64,000 nt of DNA from positions 62,001 through 126,000 of the forward strand of contig NZ_JAEUYX010000003.1 of NCBI RefSeq assembly GCF_016798225.1. Direction: 5' to 3'. Shown here piece by piece: positions 26,731-34,271 of this stretch. Numbering within the stretch: the stretch's first letter is position 1; every line of letters starts with the position of its first letter. The notes under the pieces were generated by a model. It did no database searches, had not been told where the DNA came from, and was given only the letters and a program-made list of their open reading frames with translations. A program made the position numbers and the translations under genes. Source of the DNA: Anaerococcus sp. mt242 (GTDB lineage: Bacteria > Bacillota > Clostridia > Tissierellales > Peptoniphilaceae).

Positions 26731-27599
26731 TGAATGGCAAGATAATCAAAGCTCAAAAAGAATTATATTATGTAGAAACCGGTGATAATATATACATGGC
26801 AAAGGCACGTGGCAATTTCCGCAAAAAAGGTATCAAGCCCTTAGTGGGAGATAATGTAGTTATTGATATCCAAGATGAAAATAATGCCTACATTACAGAA
26901 ATTTTGGAAAGAAGAAACACCATAAAAAGACCAAATATTGCAAATGTAGATCAAATGCTGGTATTTATTACTATTACTGACCCACCACTTAATTTATATA
27001 ATCTAGATAAATACTTATCCATGTGTGAATACGAAAATATCAATGTGGTTATAGTATTATCGAAAAAAGACTTGGCAACTAGTGAAAAAATTAATAATTT
27101 AACCGATATTTATCAAAAAATTAGTTATACTATCCTTACTTTGGATAATTACAATGATTTCCCAGAAGAAGAAATAAAAGAAATCTTAAAGGAAAAAACT
27201 TCTGCAGTCTCAGGAGCATCAGGAGTTGGAAAATCAACTTTCTTAAATAATCTTGTTGAAAATAATTTAGAAATTGGTGAGATTTCAGAAAAATTAAAAA
27301 GAGGAAAAAATACTACCCGCCATACAGAAATATTTACTATAGAAAATAATACTTACATTTTTGATACTCCGGGTTTTGATAGCTTTGACTTTGATTTTCT
27401 AGAAGATGAAAATAATTTAAAATATACTTTTAGAGAAATGGCTGATACGAATTGTAGATTTAAAAACTGCAACCACATAAATGAGCCAGATTGTGAAGTA
27501 AAGGAAAAACTAGCCAATGGAGAAATAGCAAAATCAAGATATGAAAATTATCTAATGATATTTAATGAATTAAAAGATAGGAGAGAAAACAAATGGTAG
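26730..27599 (+). CDS. rsgA: Ribosome small subunit-dependent GTPase A
   Basis: Circularly permuted GTPase for 30S maturation, 289 aa. An N-terminal OB fold (1-65) is followed by the G4-G1-G3 order: SKKD, GASGVGKST and DTPGFDS. A zinc knuckle (CRFKNCNHINEPDC) lies near residue 245. The start shares one base with the prkC stop (TAATG). Confidence 0.97.
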   Translation: MNGKIIKAQKELYYVETGDNIYMAKARGNFRKKGIKPLVGDNVVIDIQDENNAYITEILERRNTIKRPNIANVDQMLVFITITDPPLNLYNLDKYLSMCEYENINVVIVLSKKDLATSEKINNLTDIYQKISYTILTLDNYNDFPEEEIKEILKEKTSAVSGASGVGKSTFLNNLVENNLEIGEISEKLKRGKNTTRHTEIFTIENNTYIFDTPGFDSFDFDFLEDENNLKYTFREMADTNCRFKNCNHINEPDCEVKEKLANGEIAKSRYENYLMIFNELKDRRENKW

Positions 27600-28255
27600 A
27601 ACTAGCCCCATCAATTTTATCTTGTGACTTTTCAAATTTACAAAGAGATTTGGACCAAACAAAGGGTACAGATTTAAAAATGATCCACATCGACGTAATG
27701 GATGGGATTTTTGTACCAAATATATCTTTTGGTTTTAAGGTTATAAAAGATATTAGAGATAAAAATGATTATTTTTTTGATACTCATGCTATGATTGTTG
27801 AACCAATAAAGTACATTGAAGAATTTAAAAACTCAGGAGTAGATAGACTTACAATTCATTACGAAGCTTGCGAAAATCTTGATCAAACAATAAAAGAAAT
27901 TAAAGAAAGCGGAATGGAAGTAGGACTTACATTTAAGCCAGCAACTGACATTAATTTAATAATCCCATATCTTGATAAAATTGATTTAGTTTTAGTAATG
28001 AGTGTTGAGCCTGGTTTTGGCGGACAAAAATTTATGGAAGATTCTGTTGAAAAAATCAAAATTCTAAGAGCTTATATTGATGAAAATAATCTGGATGTTA
28101 AAATTCAAGTAGATGGTGGAATAAAAACAACAAATGTAGAAAAAGTTATTGATGCGGGTGCAGATGAGATTGTATCAGGATCTGATGTATTTGGCAAAGA
28201 TATAAAAGAACAAATAAATAAATACTATGAAATATTTAAAGAAAAGTCACTTTAA
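27593..28255 (+). CDS. rpe: Ribulose-phosphate 3-epimerase
   Basis: Pentose phosphate epimerase with a TIM barrel, 220 aa. Motifs: APSILSCDFSNL, HIDVMDGIFVPN, MSVEPGFGGQKF and IQVDGGI. It overlaps rsgA by 7 bases, the standard stp-prkC-rsgA-rpe cluster. Its stop codon lies in the loop of the terminator. Thiamine genes that often follow are absent. Confidence 0.97.
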   Translation: MVELAPSILSCDFSNLQRDLDQTKGTDLKMIHIDVMDGIFVPNISFGFKVIKDIRDKNDYFFDTHAMIVEPIKYIEEFKNSGVDRLTIHYEACENLDQTIKEIKESGMEVGLTFKPATDINLIIPYLDKIDLVLVMSVEPGFGGQKFMEDSVEKIKILRAYIDENNLDVKIQVDGGIKTTNVEKVIDAGADEIVSGSDVFGKDIKEQINKYYEIFKEKSL

Positions 28256-28268
28256 AAGTGGCTTTTTT
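28242..28268 (+). terminator. Intrinsic terminator of the def-rpe operon
   Basis: Eleven-bp stem (28242-28252 with 28256-28266) containing one or two G-U-type pairs, loop TAA, and eight T. The loop is the rpe stop codon. Confidence 0.88.
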
Positions 28269-28300
28269 TTATTTGAGGGTATGTATATACAGACGTAATG

Positions 28301-28315
28301 TTAAAATAATTTAAA
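28301..28315 (+). promoter_or_regulatory. Possible PerR-like operator before catalase
   Basis: TTAAAATAATTTAAA resembles the 7-1-7 PerR box TTATAATNATTATAA at 11 of the 14 defined positions, and it lies 10 bases before the catalase start, overlapping the ribosome binding site. In DNA this AT-rich such a match is weak evidence. Confidence 0.25.
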
Positions 28316-28325
28316 GGAGATAACA

Positions 28326-30455
28326 ATGGCAAAAAAACAAGACAATAAAAACGAGCATGATTTTAAAAAAGCTCCCCTAACTCCTCCAGATATAGATAAA
28401 GTAGAGCAAGTTGCAGATAATGCTAAGCAAAAAGACTTAGAAAAAAATAAAATTGATAATAAAAATCAAGCATTTACTACAAACAAAGGCCTTAAAATGG
28501 CTGAAGATGAATTTTCATTAAAAGCTGACAGACGTGGCCCAACTCTTATTGAAGACTTCCATTTAAGAGAAAAGATAATGCACTTTGACCATGAAAGAAT
28601 TCCTGAAAGAATCGTTCACGCTCGTGGTGTAGGTGCTCACGGTGTATTTAAATGTACAAAAGATATGAGTGAATATACAAAAGCATCTATTTTTACAGAG
28701 GAGGGAAAAGAAACTCCATTATTTACTAGAATTTCTACAGTAGCAGGTTTTAGAGGATCAACAGATACACCTCGTGATGTGCGTGGATTTGCTCTAAAAT
28801 TCTACACTGAAGAAGGAAACTACGATATAGTAGGTAATAATATCCCAGTATTCTTTATCCAAGATGCAATCAAATTCCCTGATTTCGTACACGCAGTAAA
28901 ACCAGAACCAGATACAGAAGTACCACAAGCACAATCAGCTCACGATACTTTCTGGGATTTTGTAAGCCGCAACCAAGAATCAGCACACATGACAATGTGG
29001 GCAATGAGTGACAGAGCAATTCCTTTAAGCCTTAGAATGATGGATGGATTTGCTGTTCATACATTTAGATTTGTAAATGAAGAGGGAAAAGGAACATTTG
29101 TAAGATTCCAATGGAACCCACAACTAGGTGTACATTCAAGAGTATGGGATGAAACCTTAAAAGTTTCTGGTAACGATCCAGATAGTCAAAGAAAAGATTT
29201 ATACGATGCAATCGATGAAGGAAACTATCCTGTTTGGGACTTCTGCGTACAATTATTGCCAGAAGAAAAAGAATTCGACTTCCCATTTGATATTCTTGAT
29301 CCAACAAAAGTTTGGCCAGAAGACCAAATCGAAAAAATTAAAATTGGTGAAATTACATTAAATAGAAATGTAGACAACTTCTTTGCAGAAACAGAACAAG
29401 TTGCCTTTAACCCAGGAAATGTAATACCAGGAATTGATTTTACCAATGACCCACTATTACAAGGAAGACTTTTCTCATACACAGATACACAATTACTAAG
29501 ACTTGGTGGACCAAACTTTGCACAAATTCCTATCAATAGACCGATTTCTGAAGTTCACAACAACCAAAGAGACGGTTGGCACCAACATATGATTAACAAA
29601 GGACCTGTTTCCTACCATAAATCAGCTATTGATGACCAATCACCTTATTATGAATCAGCAGAAAATGGTGGATACGAACATTATCAAGAAAAAATTGATG
29701 GTGTAGTTATAAAAGATCGTGATGATAGCTTTAGAGATCACTTCAGCCAAGCTACTGCATTTTATAAATCACTTAGTGAGGTAGAACAAAAACACATAAA
29801 AGATGCTTTTTCATTCGAACTTTCTAAGGTAAGAAGACCAGAGATTAGACAAAATGTTGTAGACATGTTTGCAAATGTAGATGAAAAATTAACAGAAGAA
29901 ATTGCAAATAATGTTGGAGCAGATAAACCAAATGCGGAAAGAGGATTTGATCCAGCAGGAATAAAAGCAAGCAAAGAAGCCCAAGAAGTAAAAATGACAG
30001 AATTTTCACAAGAAAATACAACCTTTAAAGCAGATACTCTAAAAGTAGGCATCTACTCTGACAACGACGATGACTTTGATTTCAAAGCTCTTGTAAATGC
30101 GATTAAAGAAAATAAAGCAAAAGCAGAAATCATACAAGGCGACCTTCAAGATACAAAAGATGGCTCTATGGTAAAACATAGATACGAAACAATTCACCCA
30201 GTTCTAGAAGATGCGCTAATCGTAGTTGTACCAGAAAAACCAAGCCATGAATTTAGCAAAAATGTTGGTGAATTTGTTGATGAAACATTTAAACACTACA
30301 AACCAATTTGGGTAATTGGTGATGCTAGCGATATCCTAACTAGCGAGCAAGAAAAAGCAGACGGGGTAATGGTTACAGAAGATAGCAAAGATATTGATAA
30401 ATTTATTGAAAATTTAGCAAAACAAAGATTCTGGAACAGAGATGGCTCAAACTAG
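28326..30455 (+). CDS. katE: Large-subunit monofunctional heme catalase (HPII/KatE-like)
   Basis: Breaks down hydrogen peroxide. It is 709 aa and belongs to the large (clade 2) class. An N-terminal lysine/asparagine-rich extension precedes the core with catalytic His105 (GVGAHGVF), the Asn171-Asn172 pair (VGNNIPVFF) and proximal heme ligand Tyr385 (LFSYTDTQLLRLG). A C-terminal flavodoxin/PfpI-like domain (about 570-705) is present but shorter than in E. coli HPII. It stands alone between two terminators. Highly uniform codon use suggests strong expression. No signal peptide, so it is cytoplasmic. Confidence 0.95.
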   Translation: MAKKQDNKNEHDFKKAPLTPPDIDKVEQVADNAKQKDLEKNKIDNKNQAFTTNKGLKMAEDEFSLKADRRGPTLIEDFHLREKIMHFDHERIPERIVHARGVGAHGVFKCTKDMSEYTKASIFTEEGKETPLFTRISTVAGFRGSTDTPRDVRGFALKFYTEEGNYDIVGNNIPVFFIQDAIKFPDFVHAVKPEPDTEVPQAQSAHDTFWDFVSRNQESAHMTMWAMSDRAIPLSLRMMDGFAVHTFRFVNEEGKGTFVRFQWNPQLGVHSRVWDETLKVSGNDPDSQRKDLYDAIDEGNYPVWDFCVQLLPEEKEFDFPFDILDPTKVWPEDQIEKIKIGEITLNRNVDNFFAETEQVAFNPGNVIPGIDFTNDPLLQGRLFSYTDTQLLRLGGPNFAQIPINRPISEVHNNQRDGWHQHMINKGPVSYHKSAIDDQSPYYESAENGGYEHYQEKIDGVVIKDRDDSFRDHFSQATAFYKSLSEVEQKHIKDAFSFELSKVRRPEIRQNVVDMFANVDEKLTEEIANNVGADKPNAERGFDPAGIKASKEAQEVKMTEFSQENTTFKADTLKVGIYSDNDDDFDFKALVNAIKENKAKAEIIQGDLQDTKDGSMVKHRYETIHPVLEDALIVVVPEKPSHEFSKNVGEFVDETFKHYKPIWVIGDASDILTSEQEKADGVMVTEDSKDIDKFIENLAKQRFWNRDGSN

Positions 30456-30465
30456 GCAAAAAAAG

Positions 30466-30495
30466 ACCACTAGGAAATTTCCTAGTGGTTTTATT
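30466..30495 (+). terminator. Intrinsic terminator of catalase gene
   Basis: A perfect 24-base palindrome (30466-30489) rich in GC for this genome, followed by TTTTATTTT. Confidence 0.9.
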
Positions 30496-30512
30496 TTGAA
30501 TTCAAAATAAAA
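30489..30512. repeat. Perfect 24-base palindrome between two convergent terminators
   Basis: A perfect inverted repeat centred on GAATTC (30498-30503). It links the catalase terminator (+) and the rpmB terminator (-), forming three adjacent hairpins in about 70 bases. Confidence 0.8.
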
Positions 30513-30534
30513 AAAGCACTCGATTATGCTTTTT
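30511..30534 (-). terminator. Intrinsic terminator of rpmB
   Basis: On the minus strand, AAAAAGCA/TGCTTTTT (30527-30534 with 30511-30518) with a T run. The loop contains the rpmB stop codon. Confidence 0.75.
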
Positions 30535-30712
30535 GTACTCTTCCAGATTTTAAACATTTAGTACATACGTTGATTGATTTTGGAGATCCATCTACTATAG
30601 CTCTTACTCTATGCACATTTGGTTTAAAAGTTCTGTTGTTGATTTTGTGTGAGAAAGTAACAGTTTTACCTGCTTTTGTACCTTTACCACAAACTTCGCA
30701 TGTTTTTGCCAT
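30524..30712 (-). CDS. rpmB: 50S ribosomal protein L28
   Basis: A 62-residue basic L28 with two zinc-binding Cys pairs (CEVCGKG and CTKCLKSG). AGGAGG lies just before its ATG (30712). Transcribed alone from the minus strand, convergent with catalase and divergent from murB. Confidence 0.97.
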   Translation of the reverse strand: MAKTCEVCGKGTKAGKTVTFSHKINNRTFKPNVHRVRAIVDGSPKSINVCTKCLKSGRVQKA

Positions 30713-30866
30713 ATAAACACCTCCTAGCTTTTTACAATTAATCTTTATTATTTTACCAAACCTTCGGCCAAATTACAAATTTTTTTATCATAAACAAAGA
30801 AAACAAATTAGAGTATAATAAAATAATAGAAAACTTTGATTTAATTTATTAAATCTAGGAGGATAT

Positions 30867-31769
30867 ATGGATTACAAATCTATTTATGAGGGAAAGAGAT
30901 TTGGAGAAATACTTTTTGACGAACCCTTAAAAGATTACACAACTTGGGGTATAGGCGGACCGTCAGATGTGCTTATCAAACCAAGTAATGAAGAAGAATT
31001 AAAAAATTTATTAAAATTTAACAATGAAAACAAAATTCCAACCACAGTTATAGGACTAGGATCAAACCTACTTATTACAGATAAGGGTATCCGAGGATGC
31101 GTTTTAGTTTTATCAGATAATTATGATGACATAACAATAGATGGAACTAGAATTACAGTTCTAGCTGGTACATCATTAAACAAAGCTGCTACAACTTCTA
31201 TTGCAAATCATCTTACAGGCATGGAAGAAATTTCTGGCATACCAGGAACAGTTGGTGGTGCAGTAGCTATGAATGCTGGTGCCTATGGGAGAGAAATAAA
31301 AGATGTTTGTATTAGTGTAAAAGCCTTTGATTTTGCTGGTAATGAGTACAACTTTACAAATGAAGAAATGAATTTTTCATATAGACATTCAAAAATTTTT
31401 GAACAAGACTTAATAGTATCATCAGCAGTATTTGAACTTATGCCAGATACCTTAAATGAAGCACTCAACAAATATGAAGATTATACAAATCGACGTGAAA
31501 CCAAACAGCCTCTTGATAAAAAATCCGCTGGATCCACATTCAAAAGACCTGAAGGCTCTTATGCATCAAAATTAATTGATGAATGCGGTCTAAGAGGATA
31601 TAGAATTGGTAATTGCCAGGTAAGTGAAAAACACTGTGGATTTATAATTAATGCGGGTAATGCAACTTGTGCCGAAATGTTAGAATTTATCGATGAAGTT
31701 GCAAAAATTGTCTATGACAAAACAGGATTTACTTTAGAACGCGAGGTTAAATTAATCGGAGAATTATAA
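30867..31769 (+). CDS. murB: UDP-N-acetylenolpyruvoylglucosamine reductase
   Basis: FAD enzyme making UDP-MurNAc, 300 aa, type II MurB. Motifs: LGSNLLITDKGIRG, ISGIPGTVGGAVAMNAGAYG and the catalytic Ser region SAGSTFKRPEG. AGGAGG precedes ATG 30867. A TATAAT at 30814-30819 is the likely -10 box. It heads a four-gene operon. Confidence 0.97.
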   Translation: MDYKSIYEGKRFGEILFDEPLKDYTTWGIGGPSDVLIKPSNEEELKNLLKFNNENKIPTTVIGLGSNLLITDKGIRGCVLVLSDNYDDITIDGTRITVLAGTSLNKAATTSIANHLTGMEEISGIPGTVGGAVAMNAGAYGREIKDVCISVKAFDFAGNEYNFTNEEMNFSYRHSKIFEQDLIVSSAVFELMPDTLNEALNKYEDYTNRRETKQPLDKKSAGSTFKRPEGSYASKLIDECGLRGYRIGNCQVSEKHCGFIINAGNATCAEMLEFIDEVAKIVYDKTGFTLEREVKLIGEL

Positions 31770-32618
31770 ATGAAACTTAAAATAATTACTGGTTTAAGTG
31801 GTTCTGGAAAGACTACAACTTTGAGGGCGTATGAAGATATGGGTTACTATGCTATGGACAACTCTCCAGCATATTTAATAGAGAAGTTTATAGAACTTAA
31901 CGAAACCCAAGAAAAACCAATTGATAAAATGGCTGTTGTAATTGATTTTAGGTCCCACAATCTTGATAGTAATATGTATGAGTCCTTTAAATCTTTAAAA
32001 GAGAAAAATGCTGACACTGAAATAATATATGTATATTGCAATGATAGCATAATTTTAAAAAGGTACAATGAACTACGTCGCCCACATCCATTGGGAGAAT
32101 TTGGGAATGTTTCTGATGGAATAGAAAAAGAAAAAATATTTCTAGAAGATATAAGAAAAATATCTGATAGATTTATAGATACCAGTAATTATACAGCCAA
32201 GGAACTAAAAAAAGTTATAGAAGATTCTTTGGAAAAAAAAGATTCCATGATAGTAAATGTCCTATCATTTGGTTACAAAAATGGGATTAGCGAGGATTTT
32301 GATTATGTATTTGATATGAGATTTCTCCCAAATCCATTCTACATACAAGAATTAAAACCATTAAATGGGACAGATAAAAAGCTTAAAAAATACTTAGATG
32401 AGTTTGAAATTATAGATGATTTTGCCGATGATGTTTATAAAATGATTAATTATCTAATCCCAGAATTTAAAAATCAAGGCAAAAATACAGTTACGATAGC
32501 CTTTGGTTGTACAGGTGGCAAACATCGTTCAGTTTATATGGCAGAAAGAATGTATAAAAGACTTAAAAACGAAGATTACATAGTTGTAAAAAAACATAGA
32601 GATAAGGAAAAGTGGTGA
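31770..32618 (+). CDS. rapZ: RNase adapter / nucleotide-binding protein RapZ
   Basis: A 282-residue P-loop protein with Walker A GLSGSGKTT (8-16), DNSPAYL and the C-terminal GCTGGKHRSVYMAER motif. In other bacteria it senses GlcNAc-6-P and controls amino-sugar supply, which fits its place directly after murB with no gap. In Firmicutes rapZ is usually followed by yvcK and whiA; here yvcK is missing. Confidence 0.95.
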   Translation: MKLKIITGLSGSGKTTTLRAYEDMGYYAMDNSPAYLIEKFIELNETQEKPIDKMAVVIDFRSHNLDSNMYESFKSLKEKNADTEIIYVYCNDSIILKRYNELRRPHPLGEFGNVSDGIEKEKIFLEDIRKISDRFIDTSNYTAKELKKVIEDSLEKKDSMIVNVLSFGYKNGISEDFDYVFDMRFLPNPFYIQELKPLNGTDKKLKKYLDEFEIIDDFADDVYKMINYLIPEFKNQGKNTVTIAFGCTGGKHRSVYMAERMYKRLKNEDYIVVKKHRDKEKW

Positions 32619-32619
32619 A

Positions 32620-33336
32620 ATGCAGTATTATAAAAGATTACCTTTTGAAAATATAAAAAATGCAAGAGAAATAGGAGGGGTGCCAACCGTAGATGGTAAG
32701 GTAACTCAATGGAAAAACTTTTTAAGAACTGCAAATCTAGATGACATTAGCATTGAAGAAATAAATATATTAAAAGAATATGGGGTTGAATCAATTATTG
32801 ATCTAAGGCGTGAAAGAGAAATCCCATTTGAAAGCGAAAGTCACAAAAAAATTGCTAATAATTTTAATTTCTATAATATTTCCCTTGCACCAAATGATGA
32901 GTTTCGAAAAGAAGAAATAGAACAGATAATAAATAGAGAAGTGTCTATTGGATCGACTTATAGAAATTTAATAGATAATTTTACAAAAATTAAAGAAATA
33001 ATGGAAGTTTTTGCAAATACTAAGGGAGCAACACTTTTTCATTGTCAAGAAGGCAAGGACCGCACAGGAATCGTATCTATGATACTGATGGGTCTTGCGA
33101 ATGTGGGGCGTGCTGATATAATAGCAGATTATGAAATCTCTTCAGCATATCTTGGATATATTGAAAGATATGACGAAGAAGAACCATATTCTGTATTTAG
33201 AATTACCAACCCATATGCAATGAAAGAAGCTTATGAGTATATAGAACGCAAATATAAAAGCTTTGAAGAATATTTGCTCTATGCAAAAGTTGACCAAGAT
33301 ACAATTGATAAGGTAAAAAATAAATTAATTAACTAG
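32620..33336 (+). CDS. Tyrosine-protein phosphatase (Y_phosphatase3 / dual-specificity type)
   Basis: A 238-residue cytoplasmic phosphatase with the P-loop FHCQEGKDRTG (CX5R signature, Cys near 142) and an N-terminal NAREIGGVPT motif typical of bacterial PTPs acting on phosphotyrosine or phosphoinositide-like substrates. It begins one base after rapZ and is followed by whiA, so it takes the place normally held by yvcK. The substrate is unknown. Confidence 0.88.
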   Translation: MQYYKRLPFENIKNAREIGGVPTVDGKVTQWKNFLRTANLDDISIEEINILKEYGVESIIDLRREREIPFESESHKKIANNFNFYNISLAPNDEFRKEEIEQIINREVSIGSTYRNLIDNFTKIKEIMEVFANTKGATLFHCQEGKDRTGIVSMILMGLANVGRADIIADYEISSAYLGYIERYDEEEPYSVFRITNPYAMKEAYEYIERKYKSFEEYLLYAKVDQDTIDKVKNKLIN

Positions 33337-33344
33337 GTGATACT

Positions 33345-34241
33345 ATGTCTTTTTCAAAAAGATGTAAAAAAGAAGTCTTAAAAAAGGACCCAATTAATCC
33401 ATTGGCAGAACTAATGTGTGTTGTAGATTTTATTGGGTCGATAAGGATTTCTAATGGCGGCTACAAGATAGTTTTTAAAACTTATTCAAACACTGAAGCT
33501 AGATACATTTACAATATAATAAAGGCTGCTTACAACTATTCTTCAACATTTGAGATAAAAGATTTGGCCAATGATGAGAGATTATTTACAGTTATTATTG
33601 AAGAAAGTGAAATATCTGAAGATATAATTGATAAAAGTAGCAAGTTTTTTATAAACAATTCGATAGATTTAGAAGATGTGTCCTTTGACGAAATAAAAGC
33701 TTTTTTAAAAACAGCTTTTGTTTTTAAAGGATCAGTAAATGACCCACAAAGGGGATATAATCTTGAAATAGGCTCAAATGAAGAATCTGGGGCTGATTTA
33801 ATAAAAAAATCAATGGAAATATTTTCACTAAATCCAAAAGTAAATGTAAAAAAAGATAGTTTTGTAGTATATCTAAAAGATAGCGATAAAATTTCTGATT
33901 TTTTGGCAATTATTGAAGCCAACAAGTCATTGTTTGAACTAGAAAATGTCAGAGCCATGAGATCTATTCGAAATGATATCAATAGACAAACAAATTTTGA
34001 CAAGGCCAATATTGATAGGACTGTAAATGCATCGTTAAAACAGGTTGATGCAATAAATTATTTGATAAAACAAAATGAATTTCAAAAACTATCTAATGAT
34101 ATGATTGAAATTGGTAACTTAAGACTCGAAAATCCCTATGCATCCATAGAGGAACTAGGGTCTATGGTTAATCCACCTATGAGCAAATCAAAAGTAAACT
34201 ATAGGTTACAAAAATTTATAAAATTGGCTGAAGATTTGTGA
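33345..34241 (+). CDS. whiA: Sporulation/division regulator WhiA homologue
   Basis: A 298-residue protein with a degenerate LAGLIDADG homing-endonuclease-like N-terminal domain (about 1-190) and a C-terminal helix-turn-helix (about 215-298) with NASLKQVDAINYL and ASIEELGSMVNPPMSKS. It affects division and chromosome segregation in Gram-positives. Its stop codon lies in the loop of the following terminator. Confidence 0.94.
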   Translation: MSFSKRCKKEVLKKDPINPLAELMCVVDFIGSIRISNGGYKIVFKTYSNTEARYIYNIIKAAYNYSSTFEIKDLANDERLFTVIIEESEISEDIIDKSSKFFINNSIDLEDVSFDEIKAFLKTAFVFKGSVNDPQRGYNLEIGSNEESGADLIKKSMEIFSLNPKVNVKKDSFVVYLKDSDKISDFLAIIEANKSLFELENVRAMRSIRNDINRQTNFDKANIDRTVNASLKQVDAINYLIKQNEFQKLSNDMIEIGNLRLENPYASIEELGSMVNPPMSKSKVNYRLQKFIKLAEDL

Positions 34242-34260
34242 TAAGCAAATCTTTTTATTT
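34231..34260 (+). terminator. Intrinsic terminator of murB-whiA operon
   Basis: Eight-bp stem AAGATTTG/CAAATCTT, 7-base loop holding the whiA stop, then TTTTTATTT. It ends 12 bases before dnaE, so dnaE must use read-through or a promoter within whiA. Confidence 0.75.
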
Positions 34261-34271
34261 GGAGACATATA

